64,000 nt of DNA from Steromphala cineraria (Eukaryota > Mollusca > Gastropoda > Trochida > Trochidae): positions 16,597,328-16,661,327 of the forward strand of contig OU744731.1 in the NCBI GenBank assembly GCA_916613615.1, given 5' to 3'. Position numbers and translations under genes: made by a program. The notes below the pieces were generated by a model, which was given only the letters and a program-made list of their open reading frames with translations, made no database searches and had not been told where the DNA came from. Shown piece by piece: positions 24,011 to 39,000 of this stretch (the stretch's first letter is position 1; each line of letters starts with the position of its first letter).

Positions 24011-27000
24011 TTTTCATCTGTTGGCTATTTTAATATTACCATAACCTGTTATATTACTGCAAATCTTGTTGTTATAATCGTTTTATGAACTGTCAAAGTT
24101 GCTAAAAGTTTGTAATGTGCCAGGTCTTGCAACATTGTTGTGAACTCTCTAGAAGTCGTGTTACATTGTTTTCATTTTAGATACAATGTGCTACTTATCT
24201 TGTGTGTGGAAGGAAACATATTTTTGTTCATTCAAAAAAAATACTTTTTACTTTTTGTAATGATTTGTTCTTCTTAAACTTTTCTCTTTTTAAAAATATA
24301 TTTTCCAAGTTTGGCATATCATTTTGAAGCATCTGGAATGTTTTATGATTGTTGGAGGCTTGTGGAATTACTCTTTTGTTACTTATGAATATGATTCATT
24401 TATGGTTTAACTTGACAAATCTATGAAAATGTTGATTAGAAATCGTTACAATGATGTCAGTTTCAGATGTGGTGCTATTTCTTAACATTTTAGTTGGTGT
24501 CTTCTTATAATCTGCTTTACATTATTCTCCAAACCACCATTGGTCAGTTTGTTGTTATACAATCATAGAAGAACCTAAATTAACCTACACAAGTTTATCT
24601 CCTGCAGTGAACAACCCTTGATTGTTGGACTGTTGTTTTGTGCATGGTCTTGCTTGTTGATGTTAGGTTTCACTACATCATTTTGTCTTTATGGTGTACA
24701 AGCTATCCTCCTTTAAGACAATAACTTTGATATAAGAGAACTGTTTGATGGAAGTACAAATATGAATAAGGGCTATGTGAAACAATTATGCTGAATATTT
24801 CTTTGAGAAGTTGGTTTGATGGTGAAAATAGGATTTACAACTTCTTTATTGCAAGAAGATTCACTATTTTAGTTAAAATAGCATTATGCTAGCGCTGTTC
24901 ATTACTTGATAAAGGTGTTAGTATCTATTCTTTACCAAAACAGCATCTTTAGCATCCTAACACAGAGCCGCTAAGAAGTTAAGTCCATAAATTTATCTGT
25001 CCTCGAAATGGTTGATTTGCTTGAAAATAGAATTTGTAGTAAAATGTGATGAATTAGAAGAGAATTAAAAAAGGTCAACCAAAATACCTTCCTCTCTTAC
25101 TGTCACTGTATATGAGTTTATTACTCTGATATCTTGTCGGTCTAGCATAGGTCTGAATTATATTCTTGCATCTCTGTCACTGAGAGCAAAATTCAACCTG
25201 GAATTATCTCCCCTACTTGTTGCAAGCTACCTGACGCTTTAAGAAGCCACCCAGAAGAAGGGTTATCAGATTGTGATTACTCTAACTTACTCTACGAGAA
25301 TACCTGTACGCTGTATCAGAGGTACATTGCCTGCTATCTGGCATCACCCACACCGAGGTGATTTGAAACTGGAGCAGATACTCATTAGGTGTTTAAAGGA
25401 TTAAGGAGAGTTTTAGGATGAATCTTAAAAGGAGCTCTCTTCTTACTTTCAGGGACCTTTACAGAATGACAACTTAGTTGTCTGTGGCTTACTAGTGTAT
25501 GAAACGTAATCATGTCTTTCTAGTTACTCTAGAAACTTATGCATCATAACAATCTCCTTAAGTGAACTTACGTCTTTCAAGCTCACCTTATGCAATTTAA
25601 GCATCTCTTGAAAAATTAATGTACATCGTCATAAAACTGTTTTAAGATAAGATAGATAAGAATATCTTTATTGTCCCAAAAGGGAAATTTGTTTTGTATA
25701 ATTACAATTCTCCATAAATGTGATGACAACTAATTACATAATATTCAAAACAATTCATATAAAAAACAATTCACATAGACTAGAATACATGTAAAACGTG
25801 ATGCAGCATTAGACAGAATTTATTTCTCTTATGCTGCACGGAATGAACGATTGGCGGAACCTGTTTGTTCGAAAAGTCGGCATACAAAGCCTACGTCCGG
25901 AAGGTAATGTTGAAAATTCCAAGAAAAGTGGATGGGAAGAAGCAGCCCAAATTTTGTTTCCTTTTTTTGATAACTGCTTCTGCTGATTTTGATCAGAAAT
26001 ATTACTATCTAACTATTCAAATATTTTTAGCTCATTCTGAAACATAATAAAATTTAAACTTAACTGATGCAACAAAAGTTTCTCATTCAAACTTTTACAA
26101 CAAAATAATCTTTAAACTCTTTCAAGACAATGTTAATTTTTTCTCCAAATATGGCCGTTATACAAAGTAAGCGTTAGACACATGAACTGCATCATCTAGC
26201 TGAAACATTCCTTTACGGTTCAGTGGTTGTCGCCTGTGTGGGCAGGGTAAGTGGGTCGATCCTTTGTTGAAAACAGTTTGCTACCTGCGAACCTGTGATT
26301 TACACCTTACAGATGTGAGTAATTTTCTATGTAGATCTTTATCTATGCAATTAGTGAATTAGTTGTGTAAGTTGATACCTAGCTACTGTGCTCATGAACA
26401 TTTATATGCATTTTGTAATACTGCTGAATTTAAGATTTTTTCTGACAGACTTGTTGATTCATTGAAATTTATGTGTTGTCATTGAAATTAATGTGTTGTC
26501 ATTGATATTAATGTGTTGTCATTGATATTTTTTTCATTTTCATCGAAATTCCTATTTCTTTCTAAAATTCCATTGTTAAAGCATTTCCAAACAACAAATA
26601 ACTAAAATATTCTTTATGATTTGTCCATTATTAATCAGCAATTGTTAACAAAGAAACCTGTCAAAGGGATTTTGTTGCTTGTAGAGCATTCAACAACACA
26701 TGTTTCATACATGGATCAGCAAAGCCTGTTATGCAAGTTCAGCTTATCGTGAATTTGAATTAAATACAATCGAAGGTGAGTCATAGCGTACCTTGCGGCA
26801 TACTTCCATTGAGGAGGCGTCATTCATGGACCGTGAATATGCTGATATGAGGCTTTCTAAGTTTCTTCTTCAGGCTGCACTTTTACTGTCTGAGGTGTGG
26901 TTAAATTGGTCTGTGCTAAGGGTGCTTAAAGTTGCTGAAAATTGGCAAAGTGCAAATTCATTACTATATGTCTTTTGAATTTTTAAAGTCAGGTGTTGGG

Positions 27001-30000
27001 TTTTAGCTTCAAATGTGACATGGTATATGAAAATACAGGTCTCATTTTTTCATTCAAATTGAAGTGTCCAACATAGATATAATCACAATAATTTAAAGTA
27101 AATATGCTTTAGGGGAACTTCATTTAGTATTATTTGCCTTTGCATAAGCCTTTGAATTCATTGTTTTTGAGATTTGCTTGTAATTTGTTACTTACCAATT
27201 TAGTACCTGATGAATGCTTTGATGTATCATGTGTAAATTAAGCATTGAAACCAATTTGAAACATCCCATGACCTATTGCAGTATATTTACTTTAGAGGTG
27301 GGAGAGAATAGAAGGAATTTTATCTGTCTGAATTATCATTGTTCTTCAAAAGATCTGAAATGTTAAAGAATGTTTAACTGGGCTATTTGTAATATGTTAA
27401 ATTTCATGTTTGTATTTAAGGTTTTTAGAAATAAGTTTTATTTGCGCTGCAAGTGTCTGAGAGGGATGTGTTACCTGAAAGATAAGAGTAAGTAATTCAT
27501 TACCACCAATGACCCTCTGTTATACACCTGTAGTTTATTGCATGTAAACAAATCAAGCCTAGGGTAAGAGCACTTGGTTGAGTTATTGCTTATTCTCTGT
27601 CCAAGCACCCGGACATTAGAGTGATATATCAATACAAGCCCTTGTAACGTCTTCACACCTTGTAAATATTCCTATAACGTATCTTTATGTTCAGACATTT
27701 ATTACAAGTTGCCAGGTTCATGTCTATGTTAACATCTATCGTATATCTAATGCTCCAATAAAATTGGAATAGATATTCTTGATCAAAACGTTTCTGAATT
27801 GGAAATATTTTCATGACTTGTTATACCGGTATTATGAATCATCTGATTGTAATTGTTTCACTTAACTTTACGATGCAGTGAAATTGAATTATAATCTAGA
27901 ACCTTTAAAATATAATATGCTTTTATTGTACATCCACTTTATTAAATCAAAGACATTTTTAAAAAAGAAGCATGGGGCTTTTACTTTAAAAAAACTCTTA
28001 GAAGTGAGAGGTCTCGGAAAACCTTTTTATCATAGGAGAATGTTCGCATAATTAATGCAATCAATCATTTATGACAACGTATGAGCACTTCAGTGTAAGA
28101 ATTAGTTACACCCATATGAGCCTATTCCACAAAGCTTGCAACAACGTTCGGTTGTGCACAGTCCACTGAATATAGAACATTTCATCTGGGCAAACATCCG
28201 CCAGGTCAGGCTTATAGCGGGTTCAGTCAAGCGTGCAAATGGTTTGAAAGCCTTTTCAGTAAAAGTGCTGATCATATAATGTTAAGCTGCTTTTTCATAA
28301 CTCAAGTCACACTTTTGAAAATGTTATTTTTTCAGTACAGACTAATGAATTTCCTTGTCATTTACGCTAAGCTATCTTAACTACTTGTTAATTGTTGCGT
28401 TTGCTGATCTACGCTTTAAAGTTACACTCTACTTTTATTGTAGGGATCATTCTTTTAAATCTCTAAAAACTTTTTCAAGTATGCTGTATTCAAAAAAAGA
28501 AATAGGATTTTGCCAATGCTAATTTAGATTCAAATACCTTGATGCATTACTGGATTAATTTCCAAATTTTCTCTTCTAAAATATCTCTTCTATTTCTAAG
28601 GCTTGTTACTTTGGAATTCAGTTACACATTTTGTGATGAGTTTGCCAAATATTCCCACCTGAGTAATTACCATAAGCACTAGCCTCCAATTCTAACCTCT
28701 AGTAGGTATGGGGGAATGTTTGGACAAGCTTAGAATACAATTATGTCTTGTTTGGATTGTCCAGTGTTCAATGTTGATAGTGATCCTTGTTATGTTAATG
28801 ATAGGTATGTCTTCACAGAGGTAGATAAAGGTTCAGCTTTGTCCATCATGTCATGCATGTATCTACTTAACTTGCTGGTAAATGTCTCTTGTATGTTTTA
28901 CAGTTTTCGAAATACCTGCCTTCCAATTTCTGGTACATTTCAGAGAAGGCCAGTTGTACAAGGGACTGAAGGAGCCGTTAAAATTCCAATTTTGTAAAAC
29001 AAAATTATAATAATCAGGCATTTTTAGTAATCAGATTAAAATAACCTAGAATACTTTTATTCCAAGCTTAGAACAAACAAAAAATCATGTAAAGATAAAA
29101 CAAAAAAATGCAGGATATTCATAAAAGGTTTTAATTACTAAATTTGGAATGGGTGTTTCAATGCAACTTCCCTTTCCTCTGTTTTCGTCTTTTCATAATG
29201 ATGCTGTGATGATTAAAGGGAAGTAATGATGCTTTTTATAGATCCTAATTGCAATGACTCACTGCCCTTTTTTCATATAAACATCTGAATGACAAGTTGT
29301 AGATATTGAGTTAACCTATGACATGGTCCAGTCTTTTAATGATAACATCTTCTGTTATATTTAATAAATTCTGTAAGATAAATTTCATCGACAAATTGAT
29401 AAAATATTTGCAATTCCCGAAAGTATGATGTTCCAGTTTTGAGACTGTTTCAACAAGGGTGTGAACCATCAAACTATTCACAGGGCTTGACTTTTCTTCT
29501 TTGAATGAAATCCAAGCTTGGAGGGAGAGGATTCTTGTTTTGTGAGAAAATATTCTTTTATTGTTGCCAGTTTAGCAGGTGGGGACTTGTATAAAAGCAA
29601 GGTTATATTTATTCAACCTTGCATTGAAATAGTTCCCTTCAAGGAATATTCTTAGTCATCTAATATTGTAAAGAAAATTATTGGATTGAACGCTTTTAGG
29701 TCAAAAATGTCCTTTGGAGATGGTATAAATATAGTCTCCCTCTTTTTGACAGCTGAATGGGTTAACGTGAACAATTTTAGTTTTTTCATTTTACATCTCT
29801 CTTCAACCCAATAGAGAAGTGTGATCATTTTAGGAAACTAAATGTAGTTTTCCTCTTTCTCACAGCTGAATATGTAAAGGTGAACTCTCTTCAAACCTCG
29901 AGTGAAGTTTAAGCTTTTGAGGAAGCAAAGAAGCATGTACATGTCACAAAATGGTAATCTTGTGTGCGAGAAACCTGTCCTTGTTGAAGTGTTGTCTCTA

Positions 30001-33000
30001 GGTTTCATATTCTTTAAAAATGTGACTACATCAAAAGAATATTTTAACCATAAACAAACATGTATGGAGTTATCTTTATGCTTGTGTTTGTTTTATGCAT
30101 TAAGTGGAAAAAAATGATGTTATGCAAGCCCATTTTATTGAAGCATGATATGTTAAAGTCTTCACCTGTATAGTGAAACATGTAGGTTAAAACTTAAACA
30201 GGATCTTTGGTCTATGAATGTAACCTATGTGGAAGGTTATTTCAAGCCTATTAGTTCTTACTCATGGAGAAAATGAGTGTCAATATAAAGTGTCTCGAGA
30301 GATATAATAAAAATCCCTTGAATCCTTTTTTCATTTGTTAACTTTTAAACATTTCGTCCAAATTACTGCCACAAACCCATGTCATTGTGAACACTAAACG
30401 TTGGAAAGCCTTGAAATAAGTTTCAATGTATGATGAAGCATTTATAAAAGAAGATATATAAAATTAATTTTTTTGTTTGTTGCATATATGAATTTATAAC
30501 ATTTTGTTCACAACACCATAAAACGTTGTAAAGATTGAACAAGGAGTGTTTAACATCCTTGAAAGATAAGAGAACACCACGTATGTGTTCAGCCCAGATA
30601 GCTCACACCTCACATGGTTCTGTTACTAGAGTAGGGAGACCCTAGAATGTCCCCTGACAGATATAATGTGGGTGGTGATCCGTGGTCTGAGGAAATCTGG
30701 ATATGTAGAAGGAATTATCAGAGGTTGAAATAACTGCCCAAAATTCTTAGAGCAGAATTAAAATTTAGGGGCTATAATTAGGACCATTTACTTGCAGCCT
30801 ATAGTTTGTCCATCAGATGTGCTTGTTGCTCATTGGACAAGAATAAGGTGTTTGAAGACATTTTTCATGAGTGTCATAAACAAAGTGTGACCAAAAAATA
30901 ATCTGCTTATTACAGTAAAAAAAATTGGGAAAGTTATCAAAATCTGTATTTCAAATCAAGATATAAGGTTAATCATGATTTTAAGCATGTTAATGACGAG
31001 ACGATCATGTTCGCCTTTGTAACTCTCCTATGCCATGCTACGCTCCGCTGTTACAGAAGGTACCCCCTCATGGGAATTGAGGTTTACTGGATATAGTCCG
31101 GTGAGCATTACATCTAGTTAATGACATGATGCAACATCAGAATGAAATAATGATATATGCCCTTGTAAGAAATAAACCTGTATTTAATATTTTTCTAAAT
31201 GCAGCTTCAAACTAAGCATATTTGAGTTTCCAGTTTTGAATGTGACTCTGAAGGTCCTCAGTTTAGCGTGGGTGGTGTGTTGATAATTGATATAGCTCAG
31301 TCTAAGTCACGGAGACCTACTAAGAGGGAGGGTAGACAGTCCTGTTTATTTGGTGACAAGAGGCTATAGGTAGACATTTACCTGTCTAAACTAGGATATG
31401 CTTGGTTTGAGGCTGTCGTGATATCTCTTTAGAATTCCTTTTTTTGAGTTTCCTATCTGTCTTGGTTCCTAAATATCATTGAAACAGTATTACTTTCTAT
31501 ATGGTTGGTTTTCTTGAAAAGGATATATCTATATCATTGCTGCTTGTATCACAATCAATCTGTAACCTCTTGTTGGTAGTGGATTATCCCTTGTGCAAGT
31601 TCAGATTCCTGAAAGTTGGCACTCTAAGAATGGTTGGCACCATGCTTTATTATTTCCTGATCATATTTTGCAGCTGAATTAATAAATAATATAGAAGTCC
31701 TTCGGCAATGACTTAAGAATCGAGTGAAACATTCCATTTCCATTTCTGAGCAAAGAATTCGTGCAATCAAAATATCTAGCAGATTAACCAGGGATGACCT
31801 GAACAAGTACAAAGTACTTATTTTAGGCCTTGTCTGTAGGTCATAGAGAAAACCAACCCTCGGTCATTGAGCTGTGTCTATCTACGCTCTCATTGGCTAT
31901 GGTTAAGCTGTGTTCAGGGAACTGTGACAGGATATGTCCCGTATCACACTGTAATACACAGATATGAATCAATATCACATAGGATTGGAATCGATGTTGT
32001 CAGAAGATATTTGTAATTGTCTGTCATTGGCTTACAATTTGTTTGACAGGATAATAAAGCCTGAAAAGATTATGTTGATGTATGTAGAAGGAAAGAAAAT
32101 TCTTGTTTATTGTTGTATTATAAGCCATTGATGTCACCTACATATGTGTACAATGACCTTTTTACTCGGACCTCATAATGTTTCTAGGCACACTACATTT
32201 GTAAATGATACCAAATTAAGATGTCATAACAAATCAATATTGTATTCTTGTACACAGTTCAAAAATTATAACAGTGTTGGGGAATTTATAGTTAGTTATG
32301 TATCATGAAATGCCTAGTTGTCTCTTATACAGGTTCTGAGATTTACCTTTTGACAAGTTATGAAAACGTAAGCATTGTATTGTATTATAATGAATAGTAT
32401 TGCTGTTTGTTGACCAAAGTTATTGTTTTCTTTATGTTCAGATTGCTATGGATTGTTTCGATATTTATGAACACAAAACTTAAAAGGAAAGAGATGTTTG
32501 CATTGTTTGGAAATGACTTTTGTGTTGAGATGACATTTCAATATTCAGTTGTATTGTATTTCAGAGAAGCCAACAATGTTTGTTTCATTCAAAGAATTTG
32601 TTTTGCCTGATGTTACGAACTTTGCATTGGTGTTGTATATACAAATGATACATAAATACAGTAGGTCACATCAATGATTCACACACCTGGTATACAGGCA
32701 GTAGGTCAGAACCAATTACCTGCAGGATGCTAACACACCTGAAATGAGTCTCGCCAGGTAGAATCATGTCAGGTAACAGATGTTGTTATTGACTGTCAAA
32801 TTGCTTTGTCTTACTTACCTTAAACCATATTGAAACAATCTTAATGAAAAGTGTTAAAAATGTGATTAATCATAAAGAACTCTTTTATCCAGGTTGAGCA
32901 TTTTATTCATTGTTGGCTAATGCAAAATAAATGAACCGAACTGAATTGTAAAGGGGGGGAAAGAGGACGTAAAATGAATAAGAATTAAACCTTCTAAGGT

Positions 33001-36000
33001 TGAAAACAAGATTCTAATTATGATTGTGTGAATATTTGTGAGGTCGTGAATTCAATTTTCTGCAATCATCCCTTCATTAAAACAAGAATTACATTGCAAG
33101 CCTATTTCAAAATTCAGGAATTTTCATATTACATAAGGTGAAAATAAGCTTTTGTACCTTGCATGACGACGCTGAATTTTTCATATGCTTGGCAACATTT
33201 GCATGCTGCAGCAGTACAAGGGTTAAGACAGGGATTCATTCCTAAATGAATCACAGTTTCAAGAGCTATTGTACCTTCTTTATACTAGCACACAAGGAAC
33301 AAGGAACAGCTTTCATAATCCTTCCTCTGTTCCCTACTTCTCTATGTTAGTCTACCCTGTAAGTGAAACCATTATGGGCGGATCTGTATTTTTCTGCAAA
33401 TAAATATGTTGCACGTGCTGGATGTGCAGAGTGCATGTTTCAAATAGCAAAGATCAAACCCACCTCCGATAACCTGCAGGAGATAGCTTGACTTTTCAAA
33501 CACCCTTGTGGGAAACTGTTATTAATGGAAATATGTGGAGACTATAATATCTAAAACCTTAAAAAACAATTGGTTTGTAGTATCCTCTCTATAAAGGTGA
33601 CTCATTCAATGAATATATGAAACAAAACACAAAGAATTAAAAATGGATAGTTCTTTTTTACATCAGGCAACAGAAAATTTACATTATTCAAAGGTCCCAT
33701 TGCAAAGTTCAAAGAATTTGCAACTGAATATCCTGTAATTTCATGCAGTTATAATTCAACCTTTAAGTACATCCACATTAAACCTCCAGTTTATTTGAAA
33801 GTTGCCCGTTTAATATTTAAAGCCAACTCACGACCAGCTCTGACATTTGTTAGAAGCAGTAGCACCCATAGTTGACAACTCCAGCTGTGATATCTGGGCT
33901 GGAGGATACATGACAATAGACCTATTCACTACCTCCCTCCTCAGCCATCCCTCCAGTAGCGCATCCTGTGTCTGATCTCATATCCCCTCCCTCCTAGACT
34001 TATACATGTATTCAGTCAATCTAGACTTGCAGAATTAGAACCTAGACTGTATAACGGCTCCTATATAATTCAGTCATGAAGAAGGACAACCCTAGACTGT
34101 GTACCAGTATGATACAGAGGCATGAATCAGTACTACCCTTGACCGTGTACCAGTCCTTACACTGTATGTCTGATCTTGATGACTAATGTTATGAATTTCA
34201 CCTCTTTTTTTTTTATCAAAACCTAGACTATGTTTAAGTCTCTGAAATTAAAATATATCTCAAATGCAACTATTTATTACATATAAGAAAGGAGCCACTG
34301 AAGCTGTGTATTTTCAGAAAGAGCAGTGATCTTGACTTGCAACATTGATGTAGACTTGCATGGGCCATTATCAATATTTAGTTTCAGGAGCTGTTAGGCA
34401 GACCACCTCCCTCCAGCCATGGTTAAGAAGGTCATTCTTGTGTCAGATCTCATATCCTCTCACCGCTAGACTGTCTGCAAGTCTCTATTCTGTTTATAAC
34501 AACCTGATAGTTAAACTCTATAACCCTTTATGACTCATTATTATCACTTCACATTCTTGACTGTTTAACAGTCTAACACATGGATGGTCCTCTGCCTTGG
34601 CTTTTAACAGTTAAGATGAGATGATAATATGAAACCCTTCATGACTTGCTAAACTGTCAAATGAACATCACATCCAAACCCCGAAAAGACCCTCCAAAGT
34701 TTCACAGCAATCTTTCTAAACTTTCTAGCCTGTGCAATTCTTATATCTGAAACTGAAAAGTGTACCTACATATCATTTCAATCATTATATAACTTAATCA
34801 TTATTATCCATAAGCACCATTTTTTAAATGTATTTATTTTAGTTTTGGCGCTGATTGTCTCCTGTTTAATTCTTATACATTGTTGGTGAAATTTCATGAA
34901 CTCCCTATCCTATATGTTGATATGGCCTAGATAGAAGAGAAACATCCCCAGTTTCATCCTGGTGACTCATTGTTTCTACTTCCACAATATGATTAATCTA
35001 AATCAGCATGAGAAGGTCCAACTTCAAGTATTCAACTATGATAGTGGGTTGGTTGCATACAGTTGATATCATCTTTCACTTGTAACATAGTTCTTGTATG
35101 TAATATTTTATTGTGATGTGTAAGATTTAACTTTGATGAACTGCCTGATTTTTCCTTTAAATTTAAATTGCTTTAAATTGGCATTATACAATTCATTATT
35201 TCATTGCTTTTTGTCAATGTTGACGATAATAACAATGTTAAAAACAATGAAATCATACTAATAAATAATTTGAAATTCAACCACAAATATATTCTGTTCA
35301 ACTGAAGATGTAAGGGTGTTAACTGTTGTTTGAGGGGCAGTTACAATGTTAGCTGCTTTGATCTTGTAGACCTAAACATTGTTGAGAATAGGGCCTCGGT
35401 TATACCATGTGTCGAATACATCACAATGATAGTTGTGACCTTATAGTTGCTCACATTAACACAGGGAATATGCTGAGAATGGGCTATAGCTCTGGAGGAA
35501 GTATTTATATGCCTTTATCACACGTGTAACAGGTGAATAAACTATAGTGCTGAATGTGTTAGTTCTATCATGGTATGTTTATCATATACAGAAATATGGT
35601 AGTTTAGACATGAGTATAATATACTAAGAACTAAAAAAATATTCATTTTGGAAGATCTGGGATATTTTCCTTTTTTGAATATCTCTATTTGTCATATATA
35701 CTTTATAAGATATTTTATGAATCATATTTTCAAGAGTAAAATTATTTATGAATATGAAGATAATATCTAGTTCTAAAAAATTGCTGAACACATTGCTGTT
35801 AATATTTGTGTATGACCACATACGTATCTTGGTTTTCTGAAAAGTCCACAAGTTAGTATTGACAGCATTCCTTCGATCAGCAATTTTGTCTAATGAACGT
35901 TGTATATCTCAAAAGTGCCTTTTTGGCTTTTGGCTTGCTTCTCTTTGTTAAAGCTCTCTAGAATGTTCATTGTCAAGCTTTTTCAGAGGTAAAGGATGAC

Positions 36001-39000
36001 AATATGTTCTAGAAGATACTCTTAGAGTTCAACAAGTTAACAGTTGGCAACTAACCTTGAACGTGGGCTGTTTTGCTCAAAGAAGCAGAAAGTTTACAAG
36101 GAAGAGGCATTCTTTTTATAGTTCCAGCAACTAGAATAGTCTAATGGATGAGTTTACCAGACGTTTGCCTATCACGTCTCACCAAAAGTGTGTTTCCTCA
36201 GCTCCTGTTGTTTAGTTATGCTCATATTTATGTGTTTTGTATCTTCCTCTGATACCTTGTTTATTACCTCAAGAAATTGGTAAAGTTTTTGTATTAATGA
36301 GTACCTTGAGAATGTATTGTGAAACATGTTTGATGTACAGTGGCTGGAAAATATTATCAGTTGTCAAACAAGTAGCTATGAATGAATATTTTAGAAATTT
36401 AAATATTGTTAAATGTCAGAATATTTTATTCTTATTTGATCTTTGTGCTATTTTAGACATAATATCTGAAGACTTATCCTTATTTCAAGAGAAAATATTT
36501 TCAGAGTTTCATTTTTCTGGAAAGATTTTGTAGTAAATTGTATCAAACATTAATATTTCATTCAAAATGTGAAGTTAATATCACTTAAGAAAGTAAATGT
36601 TGTTTATAACTTTATATGATAATTGGTAATTATATGCCGTTGAAGCCATTCCTATGAAAAAAGAAAGTTATGACTTAAAAGCAAGATGCAAGTGATAAGA
36701 TGCCAAAAAACATTTGATGTTCCACAAGTTATTGAGCATATTTGTTCAGTTTGTAAAGATGCCAAGTTCTTTGTCTTCTTTGTGTATTTTGACAAGGGAA
36801 CTATAACATGTTATGCCTCAGCTGTTTGTAATAGCCATATCCTTGTTGAACATTGTATTTAAAGCTGTGCTTCTTCTTTGTTGTACCTGATGTTATGGTT
36901 CCTTAAGCCATTTGGCATCAAATCATTTTGTTCTCTACGATAACATTTGATAGATTTGAATTCTTTTTAGTGAAGATACTTTGAACAATACTTACTTTCA
37001 AAGAAATAAATGTAATTAAGTATACACATTTTTGAAGCACATTTTTGGGCCTAAAAAGGAGCCAGAGTAAAATCATAAAACCAACAACGTAATAACCAAC
37101 AACATCCTTCAAAATTGCATCTAAAAGCGTGACAGGTCCTCCAAAGAATGTCTGAGTCAGTAGAACAATACCATAATGTTATTCAAGCCTTGGATATACA
37201 TAACCTTGATGCTACAGATGGTCTGTAACCCTACCCTACCTCCAGCTGATAACCTCCTAATCTCTGAGCTGTCTTATCTCAGGATCAACTCCCATGGTGC
37301 CCAGTGCTCAGGGGAGATAACTCTAAACCTTTAAGGTGGATAGAATCAATTTCCATCTGCTTGTATGTATACATACTGCTGTGATTTGTAGTTATTGATG
37401 CTTGGTGAGGAACATTTATTATTATGATTTTTGTTGGCAATAATCTTATGTCAGGATTTTAGATTTGTATTTTGGATTTTGGGAAGATATTTAGTTATTG
37501 TCAGTTGTTTTAGTAAAAGGAAAGGGAGATAATAGTCCTTTTAGATAACTGGCTTCACAGCTGAATTCCTATTCCCCAAGAAAATCTCATAAGGACGATT
37601 AAAAAGTATCGTGGTTGGCTGAGTGAATTTTCATTTAACATTTTGAATGATAAATTTTATTTAAAAAATGTTCATTAGAAGACTATCATGTTTAAATATA
37701 GATAATAGTATGATGCTTATGGATAATGATCAATAAGCCCAATTTAATTCCTTTATTAAATATCCATGGTGAAATCATAGACAATATATATAAGTTTATG
37801 TTCAGTGAATAAGAAATGCAAAGTTATTATGTAAGGTGCTCTTGAAATTTTTTTATACCATTAAAAAGAAATCAAGTAATAATTCAATTATTCAGACAAT
37901 ATTTTCATAATTACATTATAAAGAAAGAGCCGACTATGCAGATATAAGAATCCTCTGAAATAGAATGGTGGAATCCACACCGGTGATGTAGATGATTAGA
38001 TATCTCTATTTCTACACTGCTCTCTCCCAGACTTGCTGAGATGGGAATCAGAGGCCAAATTTGGCTCTACACTCTATTCTGTGTTTACTGTAACTCAACC
38101 CTGGGTATTGGAGCCACACAATTAGCAGTTGTGCTTACAAGAAGTCAAAATGTTTGAGACCTGTTGCCAGAATCATTGTTAAAAACATTTAATGAGAGTA
38201 GGGGTAGTTTGGAAGAATATAGCTTTTACCTGTTTATTTGGGTAATCGCTATATATGCAGTCTAATGTTCTGAAATTTGATTTTAAGCCATTTAAACATT
38301 TCCAATAATTATAATGCTTTGAATTTAATCAGTATTATTATCTTTTTTCAAGATGTTGAAAAGTTATGTCTCCCGTAAAGTGGTCCCTTGAAAGTGAACA
38401 TGAAGTAACAAAGCGTCAAAATAATTTTACTAGAAAATAGTTATGGAGAACTATTCTGGAAATAATTTTTCTTTTTCTGTAACGAAAAAAAAAAGCTTGA
38501 TGACAACAGGATACCATTACATCAGTGTTAATTATCATTTATATCCTCAGCAAAGGTAGCTATAGGCTATATTGCATCCCAGACAGAAATGTGAATCTGG
38601 CAGGGTTGAGGGAGTGTGAGAATGATTCACAAGCCCTGCTGGCTTCTCGTAACAGGAACCATTCCAACCCTGGACTCCAGCCAGCCCCATAGCCTTCCAT
38701 ATGTTTTATAGTACACTCTTTCTGTCTGTGGGATGCTTCCAATACATGGATTATTTATTGCATGAGTTGCATTTGGTCAGATCACTGGGGAGTTGCTCTT
38801 TTGATAGATTGAATCGATCCCCCTTTTTCGTATTATGAGCAATAATATGTATTTTATGACGCTTTTATCTTTGAGTTTTTTAGGCTATGATAATCTATTA
38901 TGCCTGGTTGATTCTTTGGAATTAACTATTTGAAGCTGTTGTTGATGAATTTTGGTTTACCTTTGATCAACAATAACTCTTTCAAAAGTACAAGCTTTGT